In this document: positions 38,107 through 46,774 of the stretch, one piece after another
Numbering within the stretch: the stretch's first letter is position 1
How the letters are laid out: the number at the start of each line of letters is the position of its first letter
Assembly (NCBI GenBank): GCA_026196575.1
Contig: JAPHSX010000038.1
Coordinates: 113,312 to 177,311 of the forward strand
Source: Gammaproteobacteria bacterium
GTDB lineage: Bacteria; Pseudomonadota; Gammaproteobacteria; Thiohalomonadales; Thiohalomonadaceae
Reading direction: 5' to 3'
DNA length: 64,000 bases
Translations under genes and position numbers: made by a program
The notes under the pieces: generated by a model
The model's input: only the letters and a program-made list of their open reading frames with translations
Database searches by the model: none
What the model was told of the DNA's origin: nothing

Positions 38107-41100
38107 CAGTCGATCGCCTTCATGAAGTTGACCAGGTCATCGACCTGGCGTGGCGAGAGCTGTGAGGTGCCGCCGTGGGAGTCGATGATTTGATTGCTGC
38201 CGTCGAGCTCGCCATGAACACGGCGTTCGGTCAGTTCGTTAAAGCCGCGCTCCCTCCTGCCGGGGCGCACCTCTTCATCGCCCATCAGCACCGGGAAGAG
38301 GTAGTCGCGCGCGCCGGGGTGGCGCGGGGTCAGCACCACCTCGCGTAGGGAGCGGGCGCGGCCGTGGTGCAGGAAGACCGGCGGGCGGTCGAAGATGCCG
38401 CGCAGGGTCATGGTGGTGAAGCTCCCCTCCTCATCCTCGAAGCGCCCCTCGTCGGCACCGGGAAGCGCCAGCGGGTGGCCGTTGGCCGCCTCCACCGCGA
38501 AGACGGAGGCGAGCGAGTAGGAGGCATCGCGCCGCGTCATGGTGGTGAGCTGCGGCAGGGCGCGGCGCTCGTTGTTGGCGAGGAGACGGCCCTTGTTGGT
38601 GAACTCGGGGGCGGTGTGGCAGACGCCGCACATCACCTGCGCCGAGTTGAAGAGCTGCGCGCCGCGCCGTACCGAGGGGTGTTCTCTGTCGAAGGGCGAG
38701 GGCAGCAGGCGGTTCTCGTTGCCCATCCAGGCGCCGACGAAGCGGTAGAAGTCGGCCAGGTCGTAGGCCTTGCCGAAGTGGCGCTGCGACTGATCGCGGA
38801 AGAAGGCGTTGCGCCGGTGCTCCAGGTCGTACCAGAGCGGCCCCAGCTTGTTGACCTCGACCCGCTCCTTCAGCTCCTCGTGCATCAGGCGCCGCTCGGC
38901 CAGCGGCAGCGGCGAGTTGAGGTGGCGGTAGTCGCCGGCCCACACCGGGCGGTCGAAGTCGATGGAGCTGGCCGGCTCGTTGATGTCGGCCCCCTGCCCC
39001 TCGGCGAGGATATGGGTGCCCTCGAAGTAGTAGGGCTGGATGGCGTAGATGTTCTTCACCTGCGGGATCCCCAGGGTGCCGCCCGAGGTGAGGTGGCCCC
39101 AGCGGTTCTGCCCCACCACCTCGGCGGCGCCCCAGCCACGGCCATCGCCGGTGTCGCGGTAGTGGCAGTGGGCGCAGGAGACATCGCCGTCGGAGCTGAA
39201 GACGGTGGAGTGCACCACCACATCGCCGCGCTCCACGTCGGTGGCGAGCGCCGGCACGGTGAGGTCGCCCACCACGATCTCCTCCTGCTTGCCGCTTTGT
39301 GCATCGATCACCGAGAGCGTTTCGTCCATGCGGTTGGCGACAAAAAGCTGGCCATTGGCGGCGGCGACGCCCACCGGCAGCACGCCGACGTTGAAACTGC
39401 GCAGCGGCACCAGCCGCTCCGAAGGATCCGATGGCCGATTATTCACCTGCCACTCCACCAGCTCGAAGCTGCCGCCCATGGTGACGTAGAGCCGGTCGCC
39501 CAGCAGCGTGGCACACTCGGGGAAGGCGCCGGGGACGCGCTGCAGCTCGGGCGGGATGTCGCCCTTGATGTCGCCGCTGGTCGCCTCGGCGGTGTCGGAG
39601 CTGTAGCGCACCCAGCCGGCGTGGGCCTCGTATCTGTTGGTACGCAGCACATAGTCGGGTTGCGGCTGGCGTGCCATCGCCGCAAAGTCGATGGCCTTGA
39701 GATCGATGGCGACAAGGTCGTTCTGGATATCGCGCATCTTGAAGTTCCAGGTGCCGTCCACCGCATCGAACGGCCCCATTACCTGCTGCTGCGCCACCGG
39801 ATAGGCGTCATAGCCGTTCTGCGGGTCGCGCAGCACGGTAAATTGCGCCGCCGGGTTGTCGCGCTCCCACGACTCGCCGCCGTGCGGGTCGCGCTCCTTG
39901 GGGGCGCCGAAGCCGGCGCCCATGGTGAGCACGATGAGGGTCTCATCCTTTACCAGCAGGTGGCTGGCGACGTTGCCGGTGTAGATGCCGCCGATGAGTC
40001 TGTTTGTGTCGGTGTCGATCACCGCGATATCCATGGTGCCGGTGTTGCCGACGAAGAGATATTTGCCGTAGAGCGCCAGGTCCTTGGGGTGGGCCTGTTC
40101 GTTGCCTGTGATGATGCCGGGGCCGCCGTAGCCGTTACGGACCCACGCGGCGAGCTGTTCCAGCTCCGGCTCGCCCTCGGCGAAGAGGGCGCCGCCGGGG
40201 TGGAACTCGACGGTGATCTTCTCGTCGCCGAAACCGCCCAGTGACTTGGGAAGCACCGCGCGCAGCAGCGGGCTCTGGTAGGGCTGGCCGCCAATGGCGT
40301 TCTCCACCGCCGAGAGGAAATTCTGTACCGGGTCGGGGCCGGTGAGCAGGCCGCCGGCGTGGTCGTTGTGGCAGGTGGCGCAGCGCGCGCGCAGGATGGC
40401 GTTAATGCCGCCGCTGCTCTTTCGCCGCGCCTCTTCAATCTGCGCCGCGCTGTAACCGCGCAGCTCAAGGTCGTGGCGCGTCGCCGCCGAGAGCGGTGCG
40501 TGGCCGAAGAAGGTCTGCGCGTCAAAGCCGCCCACCACCCGCACCTTGCCCGCCAGCGTCTCCGCCCGCTCCTCCAGGTCCAGCACCAGCACCTGATCGA
40601 GATAGCGGATCGCCACCCAGGCGCGCCTGCCGTCCGGTGAAAATTCGATGTCCTGGGCGTAGTAGTCGAGCGGGATGATGTTGCTCACCGTGTCGCTGCG
40701 TGTATCGATCACCGTGGCGTAGTTGGAGAACTCGTTGCTCACTACCAGGAAGCGCCCGTCCGGATGCAGCACCGCGGTATAGGGGCGGCTGCCGACGTCG
40801 ATGCGTTTGATTACCCGGCGCGTTGCGGTATCCACCACCGCGAGCTGGTTGCCAGGGCTATTCTCGGTGCCCTGCAGGGTGACATAGAGCTTGCTGCCGT
40901 CGGCATTGGCGGTGACGCGGGTCGGCTTGTCGCGATGGGGTTGCGGCACATGGCCGGGCACATTGTTGGCCACCGGCGTCAGGTCGCGCGGCTCGAAGCG
41001 GGCGCCGTAGCGCCATACCTCGGAGGTGAGGCGATCGAAGCGCGAGCGCTGGTAGGCGGGCGCCGGTGCCGCGGATGACAACCCCGGTCCGGGCGTCTCC

Positions 41101-41201
41101 GTGGGCCCATCCGTTAGCATGAGGGTAAGGGCAGTGGCGAGCCCCAGTCCCAACAGGAGCAGGCCGATGCCGACCGTCTGGTATCGTGGCCGCCGCATCA
41201 C
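38106..41201 (-). CDS. Periplasmic beta-propeller triheme cytochrome
   Basis: A 1031-residue exported protein with an N-terminal anchor or signal (about 9-30). YVTN-type beta-propeller strands fill 90-220 and 365-660 (KLYVTLQGTEN, TAVLHPDGRFLVVSN, LFVANRMDETLSVID). Three CxxCH motifs lie at 274-278 (CATCH), 676-680 (CAHCH) and 858-862 (CGVCH). The C-terminal part resembles di-heme peroxidase/MauG-like cytochromes (FNSAQVMCGVCHTAPEFTNK, then TMTLRGIFDRPPVFLHHGRA). It could be a redox enzyme acting on a small nitrogen or sulfur compound, or an electron carrier. It overlaps apbE by one base and the lipoprotein gene by four. Confidence 0.82.
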   Translation of the reverse strand: MMRRPRYQTVGIGLLLLGLGLATALTLMLTDGPTETPGPGLSSAAPAPAYQRSRFDRLTSEVWRYGARFEPRDLTPVANNVPGHVPQPHRDKPTRVTANADGSKLYVTLQGTENSPGNQLAVVDTATRRVIKRIDVGSRPYTAVLHPDGRFLVVSNEFSNYATVIDTRSDTVSNIIPLDYYAQDIEFSPDGRRAWVAIRYLDQVLVLDLEERAETLAGKVRVVGGFDAQTFFGHAPLSAATRHDLELRGYSAAQIEEARRKSSGGINAILRARCATCHNDHAGGLLTGPDPVQNFLSAVENAIGGQPYQSPLLRAVLPKSLGGFGDEKITVEFHPGGALFAEGEPELEQLAAWVRNGYGGPGIITGNEQAHPKDLALYGKYLFVGNTGTMDIAVIDTDTNRLIGGIYTGNVASHLLVKDETLIVLTMGAGFGAPKERDPHGGESWERDNPAAQFTVLRDPQNGYDAYPVAQQQVMGPFDAVDGTWNFKMRDIQNDLVAIDLKAIDFAAMARQPQPDYVLRTNRYEAHAGWVRYSSDTAEATSGDIKGDIPPELQRVPGAFPECATLLGDRLYVTMGGSFELVEWQVNNRPSDPSERLVPLRSFNVGVLPVGVAAANGQLFVANRMDETLSVIDAQSGKQEEIVVGDLTVPALATDVERGDVVVHSTVFSSDGDVSCAHCHYRDTGDGRGWGAAEVVGQNRWGHLTSGGTLGIPQVKNIYAIQPYYFEGTHILAEGQGADINEPASSIDFDRPVWAGDYRHLNSPLPLAERRLMHEELKERVEVNKLGPLWYDLEHRRNAFFRDQSQRHFGKAYDLADFYRFVGAWMGNENRLLPSPFDREHPSVRRGAQLFNSAQVMCGVCHTAPEFTNKGRLLANNERRALPQLTTMTRRDASYSLASVFAVEAANGHPLALPGADEGRFEDEEGSFTTMTLRGIFDRPPVFLHHGRARSLREVVLTPRHPGARDYLFPVLMGDEEVRPGRRERGFNELTERRVHGELDGSNQIIDSHGGTSQLSPRQVDDLVNFMKAID

Positions 41202-44200
41202 CAGGCCCCCTTGAAGGTGGCGCCGATATCTATCCAGCGGATGAGGGTCAGCAACTCGTCGTCATCCAGATAACGGTGGCCGTCGCCCAGCAGCTTGTCG
41301 ATGAGCGGGCTTTGCGAGGAGAGCGCCTCGCGCTCGTTGATGTACTTTTTGTCGGCGAAGTTGCCGCTGGCCGGGTCACGCAGCTGGTGCAGGCTCTCGT
41401 AGGCGACGCTGTAGTGGCGCGTCGGAGTGCCGCGCAGGTCGAGACCATCGCCCTGATGGCAGCGGACGCAGTGCCGGTCGAGCAGCGGCTGGATATCGCG
41501 CACGAAGTCGATGGCGATAAAGTCGGCGATGGTTGCCCCCTTGGCCACCGGCTCGCGCCGCCGCTGCTCCTGTGGATTCCAGGTAGCCATGACGCGCGAG
41601 GCCTCGGTGGTGATGTCCGCCGGACCGATGCTCTCCATCGGATCGGCAGTGAGCGAGCCGTGGCAGCCGCCGCAGGTGTTGAGGAATTTGCTGCGCGGGA
41701 TGGAGAGGGTGAAACGCTCGCCCGGCTGGGTGTAGAACTGACGTTGCAGGGTGAAGAGGGCGCGCCTCTCCTGATCCAGCGCCTGCACGATCCACGGTAC
41801 GTTGGGCGGCACCTGCAGATAGACCGAGCTGTCGGGCTCCAGCGCCACCTCGCCGATGATGAGCTTTTTGCCATGCACCCCCTTGCTCGCCGCCGTGGCG
41901 TGGGGGTCGGCGTCACGGATCCCCTCGACCTCCCCCCGCTCCAGCGGCAACAGCCCCAGGGCGCGTACATATTTAATCGCCGGCGGCGGCGGGATGTCGC
42001 GCCGCCCGGTCTGGGTGAAGTTGGTGAGGAAGGCGCTGAGGAGGTGGAAGTCATAGACCTCGATCTCCGCCGGTGTCCCCTCGGCCATGCGCTGCACACC
42101 AAAGATCGTCTGCGGCTCGTGGCCCGCGACAAACTTCTGGTGCGCCAGCGGGTGGTGGCGGTTCTCCTGCAGGCGCACCACCAGCGGGCGCGGGTTGTAT
42201 TCGGCCAGTTTGGTGGAAATTTTTTCCATGCGCGTTTTTTTGTAGGCGCCGATACGGTGGCGATCCTCATCCTGCAACGAGCCGTCGAAGCGCAGCTGCC
42301 AGATGTCCCAGTCGGGATCGGCGTTGGGGTCGAGGTGATCCAGCGGCTGGTCGGTGTGCGCCACCAGGATCGAGCCGTCGGGCAGCGGATAGGGGTCGCG
42401 GAAGGCGCCGCCCGGTGAGAGGCCGGTGTGGGTGACCTTAGAATCAAAGGTCACCAGCTCGGAGATATAGCGCGGCAGCGAGGAGAAGTTCACCTCGTCG
42501 AACCGTTCGGTGAGCGGGATGGCATCCACCGGGTTGTTGGGCTCGGTGGTGGCCCCCAGGCCGTGGTCGACCAGCGCCAGCTGGCCGCCGCCCCAGTAGT
42601 TGCGTGGGTCGTGCAGCGCCTTCAGCTCCAGCCCCTCGGGCATCTCGCGGGAGTCGCTGTGCAGCCCGTATTGCGAGCGCTCGCCGCTGTGGGGGTGAAA
42701 ATCAAAGCCGCCGGCCTGCATGCGGAAGATGGCGCCGTTGAACACCGGCTTGTCGTCCTGGTAGCCGAGGTTGCGCACCGTGGTGGCCATCACCTCGCCG
42801 CTGCTGCGCACCGTGGGGCGGCGCTCCTGGTTGAGTCCCCAGGTCATGCGCGCGTGGCTCGCCGCGAACTCGCCGGGAATGAAGCGCCAGATGTCATAGG
42901 CGGAGGCGTAGTGGCGCGGCTGTTCGATGACGTAGTGGCTGCGGATATCGATGGCGTGGGGCAGCGGGCGGTCCAGCTCCAGCGCGTGGCGCTCGTGGCG
43001 GCGGATGGTGCGCCACTCCCCGGTGTTGGGCCCCTTGACGAAGTGGAGACGCCGGCCGTTGAAGCTGCCCGTCCGCTCCGGGCGCTGGCGATCGAAAACC
43101 ACCTGTTGCGAGGGTGCCCCCGGTGGCGTGTCCGCCTCGCCCAACAGCCCCCACGGCCCGGAGGCGACATAGCCACCGGCGCGGTTGCTGGCGTAGCTGA
43201 TGGCGACATCGCTCAGGTCGTGCTCGTCGCGCTGCCCCGGCGTGTAGATGGGGTCGATGTGGTGCAGCAGGGTGCCGTCGGCCAGACGCGCCGCATCGAA
43301 GCTCAGCTGGGTGACCGTGCCGCTGGCCAGATCGAGCTCGTGGAGGCGAAAGCCTTCCGTTTCTGACCGGCGCATGGCGAAGAGCACCTTGCGTGCATCG
43401 TAGCTCACATCCAGCGACTGGATCTCGGCCTCTTTATAGCGGGTCAGCGGCCGCTCGCGTTCGCCATCAAAAAGGAAGATGTTGGCGCCGGGATAGAAGG
43501 GGTCCAGCTCGAAATAGCGGCGCGGCGCATGGCGCGGTCCGCGGATGAAGACCGTGCCCTTAACCTCGCCGGGGCGCGCCGCGCCCAGCGGCTTACCGCC
43601 GATGGTGAGCCGGGCAAACAGGGCCTCGCGCTCCAGCGCCATCCACTGCAGCAGCTGCTTCACATCCTCGTCGTCGTAACCCTCGAAGAACTGGTTGTTG
43701 CCGCCGCGCTGGTGTACCCCGCCCGCAGCGATGGGCAGGTTTTTCACCAGCAGGCGGCTGCGTTTGAGTTCACCGCCCAGATTCACCAGCCGTGTCAGTT
43801 TGCCCAGCGCCGCCTGACGATTCTCGGCCGTCATCGCGTTGGAGAAGCTGCCATCGGGCAGCGGCGGCTGCAGTTTGAAGTCGGTAAAGGAGAGGGGCCC
43901 GTGGCAGGAGGAGAGGAAGCAGCCGTTGCGCACCAGCGTCGGTTGCACCTGGTCGCGGAACAGGCGTTTATGCTCGGCCAGCGACGCGCTCGGTTCGGGG
44001 TGCTCGGCCAGCTCCAGCTCAACCCAGCGGTGCAGGGTCTGGTAGTCCGCATCCTCCGTGGAGTAGAAGATATCCAGCCCCTTGTGCGGCACGCCGCCAT
44101 ACTCCTCGGCCAGTGGCGCGCGCAGAATGTGGCTGAAGCGCGCCTCTTCCCCATAGGCCACGCGGTGATGACCGCGTGTGACCTCGAAGGCGGTGGCGGG

Positions 44201-44443
44201 ATCGGCGATGCGGTTGGCCGGGGTGGTGGGCAGGTAGAAGTAGCCTTCATTGCCATCGGCCATAAAGGCGGCGTAGCGATCCGCGGCCACGCCGTGACAG
44301 GCAAGGCAGCGCTGCTCCAGCAGCGGCACCACCTGCTCCTCGAAGAGGGCGCGGCTTGGCGAAGGCGCATCCCTCCCGCAACCGGCGATGACCAGCACCA
44401 GCACGGCAAGGGGGGACAGGCGGCTTGTTAAACTCTCTTTCAT
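41198..44443 (-). CDS. HzsA-like multiheme lipoprotein
   Basis: A 1081-residue protein, first gene of the redox operon. A lipoprotein signal ends in VIAGC with Cys22 as lipid site. Heme motifs are CLACH (46-50), an unusual CFLSSCH (175-181, CX4CH), CGGCH (924-928) and CVRCH (992-996). Propeller-like WD40/PD40 repeats fill the middle (for example VSYDARKVLFAMRRSETEGF and IWQLRFDG). The C-terminus (DIQPLLDRHCVRCH, and LIRWIDIGATFKG) looks like the hydrazine synthase alpha-subunit family. No HzsB/C or hydrazine dehydrogenase genes are nearby, so anammox chemistry is not implied. ATG 44443 is chosen because it begins the signal peptide; the frame is open to 44674. Confidence 0.72.
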   Translation of the reverse strand: MKESLTSRLSPLAVLVLVIAGCGRDAPSPSRALFEEQVVPLLEQRCLACHGVAADRYAAFMADGNEGYFYLPTTPANRIADPATAFEVTRGHHRVAYGEEARFSHILRAPLAEEYGGVPHKGLDIFYSTEDADYQTLHRWVELELAEHPEPSASLAEHKRLFRDQVQPTLVRNGCFLSSCHGPLSFTDFKLQPPLPDGSFSNAMTAENRQAALGKLTRLVNLGGELKRSRLLVKNLPIAAGGVHQRGGNNQFFEGYDDEDVKQLLQWMALEREALFARLTIGGKPLGAARPGEVKGTVFIRGPRHAPRRYFELDPFYPGANIFLFDGERERPLTRYKEAEIQSLDVSYDARKVLFAMRRSETEGFRLHELDLASGTVTQLSFDAARLADGTLLHHIDPIYTPGQRDEHDLSDVAISYASNRAGGYVASGPWGLLGEADTPPGAPSQQVVFDRQRPERTGSFNGRRLHFVKGPNTGEWRTIRRHERHALELDRPLPHAIDIRSHYVIEQPRHYASAYDIWRFIPGEFAASHARMTWGLNQERRPTVRSSGEVMATTVRNLGYQDDKPVFNGAIFRMQAGGFDFHPHSGERSQYGLHSDSREMPEGLELKALHDPRNYWGGGQLALVDHGLGATTEPNNPVDAIPLTERFDEVNFSSLPRYISELVTFDSKVTHTGLSPGGAFRDPYPLPDGSILVAHTDQPLDHLDPNADPDWDIWQLRFDGSLQDEDRHRIGAYKKTRMEKISTKLAEYNPRPLVVRLQENRHHPLAHQKFVAGHEPQTIFGVQRMAEGTPAEIEVYDFHLLSAFLTNFTQTGRRDIPPPPAIKYVRALGLLPLERGEVEGIRDADPHATAASKGVHGKKLIIGEVALEPDSSVYLQVPPNVPWIVQALDQERRALFTLQRQFYTQPGERFTLSIPRSKFLNTCGGCHGSLTADPMESIGPADITTEASRVMATWNPQEQRRREPVAKGATIADFIAIDFVRDIQPLLDRHCVRCHQGDGLDLRGTPTRHYSVAYESLHQLRDPASGNFADKKYINEREALSSQSPLIDKLLGDGHRYLDDDELLTLIRWIDIGATFKGAW

Positions 44444-44625
44444 ACCATTACTAATGAGGCTCCTGCCACAAGGGTCGCCGCGCACAGGCAGACAACGGAT
44501 TGTAGCGGCGGCTACCTCCTGTAGTTGCGAGTGATTCGGTGGACCTTGGTGTGATGTCACGGAGCGCGTCGACCCGTCCGACGCCGGATGATAATCGCTG
44601 AAAAATCCGAGTGTGCGGCAAAATG

Positions 44626-44674
44626 CGGGCGGATTGTAGGCAGAGCGGGGGGCGGCGTAATTGACGTGGGTCAA
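44626..44674 (-). promoter_or_regulatory. FNR/DNR-type class II promoter of the redox operon
   Basis: On the minus strand an exact palindrome TTGAC-CCAC-GTCAA spans 44674-44661. After 22 bases comes TACAAT (44638-44633), a five-of-six match to the -10 consensus. The predicted start is 44626, which puts the palindrome centre at -41.5. The half-site TTGAC fits FNR-family regulators, including DNR-type nitric oxide sensors. The leader to the first start codon would be about 180 bases. Nothing else was seen in the 297-base gap 44444-44740. Confidence 0.72.
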
Positions 44675-44740
44675 TGTTTCTCTATATCGACCCGGATGGT
44701 GGGGGTGGTGCGATGCGCGGTGGGGTGTGGTCCACGGTGG

Positions 44741-44944
44741 TCAGTTAATGGCCCCCAACTCGCGGCGGCGCAGCTGCAACAGTTGACTGTAGCTGCGGGC
44801 CATCGATTTTTCATAGGCACAGTCACCGGTCTGGCCGATGGTAATAAGGCGCGCCTCCAGATAGGCGATCTCCTCCAACAGGCGGCTGTAGTTGTGATCG
44901 CGGTGCGCCGCCGTGGTGGTGTAGCCCTCTATCACCCTGTTCAT
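44741..44944 (-). CDS. Small helical protein of unknown function
   Basis: A 67-residue protein that I do not recognise. It starts MNRVIEGYTTTAAHRDHNYS and is mostly charged helix (LLEEIAYLEARL, SYSQLLQLRRREL). A CGGAGC ribosome site is correctly placed before the ATG. It has two acidic and several basic patches, one cysteine and no membrane segment. It lies upstream of the redox-operon promoter on the same strand but separated from it by 300 bases, so it is probably its own unit. Confidence 0.55.
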   Translation of the reverse strand: MNRVIEGYTTTAAHRDHNYSRLLEEIAYLEARLITIGQTGDCAYEKSMARSYSQLLQLRRRELGAIN

Positions 44945-45106
44945 CTCGCTGCTCCGGTTTTTTATCTGCCGCCAGTGTGTGCGTAGCGGATGAACCGGGC
45001 GTGACGCTTTGATGAATCTTCTGTGACGCCATGACGTTGATGGCGCTGCCGCTGTGCAAATGCGCTACCATGCGCTACCTGTTATACCGAGCGAAAAGGG
45101 GGAACC

Positions 45107-45805
45107 GTGACCGAGAGACTGCAACAGACCCAGGCGATGTTGGCCCGCCACCATCGCGACGGCGAGCGTTTTGCCGCGCAGATGAAAGAGACCTTTGCCG
45201 ATCGGGTGAATGAGCTGTTCTGGGCCGAGTGGGACAGATGGATCACCCCGGTCTACTCGGCGGCGCCGGTGGTGGTGGACCTGGGTACTGGCCCCGGACT
45301 CTTTTTGCAGGCACTGGCCGGGCGTACGCCGGGAATACGCGCCATCGGCGTGGAGTGCGCCCCCTACATGTTGCAGGCGGCGGTGGAACTGCCGGCGGGG
45401 TGCGAGATCCTTAGCGAGGATCTGCACGACCCACACCTGCCGCTGGCCGACGGCGCGGTCGATGCGGTGAATGCCTCGGTGGTGCTGCACGAGATGCACC
45501 AGCCGCTGCGCGCCCTGCAGGAGGTGCACCGCTGCCTCAAGCCGGGTGGCCGCTTCTATATTCACGACTGGGTGCGGGCGCCGCTGGAGGTCTATATCCG
45601 CGCCCAGACCGAGGAGGCGCGGGTGTTCGATGGTGCCACCCCGGTGGATGAGCTGGAGGATCTCTTTATCCACTTTGTCGAGCACAACCGCTTTAGCCGC
45701 GACGACCTTGTCTACCTGCTCAACATGAGCGGCTTTGCGGTGCTGCACAGCGCGTTGAGCAAGGAGGGGCGCTTTGCCCGCATCGTGGCGGAAAAACGTA
45801 TTTAA
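45107..45805 (+). CDS. SAM-dependent class I methyltransferase
   Basis: A 232-residue Rossmann-fold methyltransferase. Motif I is VVVDLGTGPGLFLQALAG, followed by IGVECAPYMLQ (acidic residue that binds the SAM ribose), ADGAVDAVNASVVLHEMHQP (motif IV region) and VHRCLKPGGRFYIHDW. The N-terminal 40 residues are helical. The substrate cannot be assigned. It starts with GTG just after GGGGG. Upstream, 44945-45106 holds no recognised element; downstream is a MITE-like repeat. Confidence 0.85.
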   Translation: MTERLQQTQAMLARHHRDGERFAAQMKETFADRVNELFWAEWDRWITPVYSAAPVVVDLGTGPGLFLQALAGRTPGIRAIGVECAPYMLQAAVELPAGCEILSEDLHDPHLPLADGAVDAVNASVVLHEMHQPLRALQEVHRCLKPGGRFYIHDWVRAPLEVYIRAQTEEARVFDGATPVDELEDLFIHFVEHNRFSRDDLVYLLNMSGFAVLHSALSKEGRFARIVAEKRI

Positions 45806-45813
45806 CCTTTAAC

Positions 45814-45957
45814 GTAACTACTCCCCCTAACCCTCTCCACCAAGAGAGAGTAGTAAAACAGTAGGAGCGCCTATGGCGCGATAGGCCGGTGGCTCCCTCG
45901 CTCTCTATCGCGGCAGAGCCGCTCCTACGAAGTACCGACACTCGGGGGGGTAGTTAC
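45814..45957. repeat. MITE-like element, intact copy in inverted orientation
   Basis: The left end is GTAACTACTCCCCC and the right end GGGGGGGTAGTTAC, a 13-of-14 terminal inverted repeat. Inside, GTAGGAGCGCCTATGGCGCG and CGGCAGAGCCGCTCCTACGA form the two palindromic arms. The tail with GATGTG seen in other copies is replaced by a different segment near the left end. It separates the methyltransferase gene from uppP. Confidence 0.85.
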
Positions 45958-45976
45958 CCTTTAACGGAAAATAACA

Positions 45977-46774
45977 ATGGAACTGCTGCAAATTGTGCTG
46001 TTGGCCCTGTTGCAGGGGCTGACCGAATTTCTCCCCATCTCCAGTTCGGCACACCTCATCCTCTTTCCCAAGCTGAGTGGTTTTGCCGATCAGGGGCTCG
46101 CCTTTGATGTGGCGGTGCACGTCGGCACCCTGGCGGCGGTGGTCGGGTATTTTCGCCGCGAGCTTGTCACCATGAGCCGCGACTGGTTCGCCTCCATCGT
46201 GCGGCGTCAGCGGGTGGGTGACAGCAACCTGATGTGGGCGGTGGGCTTTGGCACCGTCCCGGTGGGGCTGGCCGGTCTGCTGTTCAAGGATGCCGTTGAG
46301 ACCGGTCTGCGCGCTCCGCTGGTGATCGCCGTCACCACCATCCTCTTCGGTCTGCTGCTGTGGTGGGCCGATAGTCAGGGCAAGCGTGAGCGTAACGAGC
46401 ACGCCATCGGCTGGCGCGAGGTGGTGGTGATTGGCGTGGCGCAGGCGATCGCCCTTATCCCCGGTACCTCGCGCTCGGGGATCACCATGACCGCCGGGCT
46501 GATGATGGGGTTGACGCGTGCCGCCGCCGCGCGCTTCTCCTTTCTCTTGTCGATCCCGGTGATCCTGCTGGCCGGTGGCCTCAACACCCTGGAGCTGGCG
46601 CAGGCCGAAGGGGCGGTGGACTGGCAGTCGCTGATCCTCGGTAGCGTGCTCTCGGCGCTGAGCGCTTACCTCTGCATCACCCTCTTCCTCAAGCTGCTCG
46701 AGCGCATCGGCATGTTCCCCTTTGTGGTCTACCGCATGGTGCTGGGCGCGGTGCTGCTGGCGCTCTATTGGTAA
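45977..46774 (+). CDS. uppP: Undecaprenyl-diphosphatase UppP (BacA)
   Basis: A 265-residue integral membrane phosphatase that recycles undecaprenyl pyrophosphate for wall synthesis and confers bacitracin tolerance. Diagnostic motifs are LQGLTEFLPISSSAHLIL near the N-terminus (with the Glu-rich active site) and LIPGTSRSGITMTAGLMMG with the catalytic Arg. About eight hydrophobic segments are visible. Length matches E. coli UppP (273). The stop overlaps the following VanZ-like gene by one base. Confidence 0.95.
   Translation: MELLQIVLLALLQGLTEFLPISSSAHLILFPKLSGFADQGLAFDVAVHVGTLAAVVGYFRRELVTMSRDWFASIVRRQRVGDSNLMWAVGFGTVPVGLAGLLFKDAVETGLRAPLVIAVTTILFGLLLWWADSQGKRERNEHAIGWREVVVIGVAQAIALIPGTSRSGITMTAGLMMGLTRAAAARFSFLLSIPVILLAGGLNTLELAQAEGAVDWQSLILGSVLSALSAYLCITLFLKLLERIGMFPFVVYRMVLGAVLLALYW

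Noticed and set aside
38364..40244. 626-codon open frame antisense to the beta-propeller cytochrome
   Set aside because: It is a composition shadow of a GC-rich gene: no known domain, and the other strand has clear heme motifs and propeller repeats.
41186..42418. 410-codon plus-strand frame opposite the HzsA-like gene
   Set aside because: Shadow of the real gene; no ribosome site and no family resemblance.
41198..44443. Evidence for anammox metabolism
   Set aside because: Only an HzsA-like protein is present; no HzsB/C or hydrazine dehydrogenase, and the surrounding genes are gammaproteobacterial.
44550..44560. TGTGATGTCAC as a Crp site before the redox operon
   Set aside because: The half-sites are two bases apart, not six, so Crp could not bind it in the normal way.
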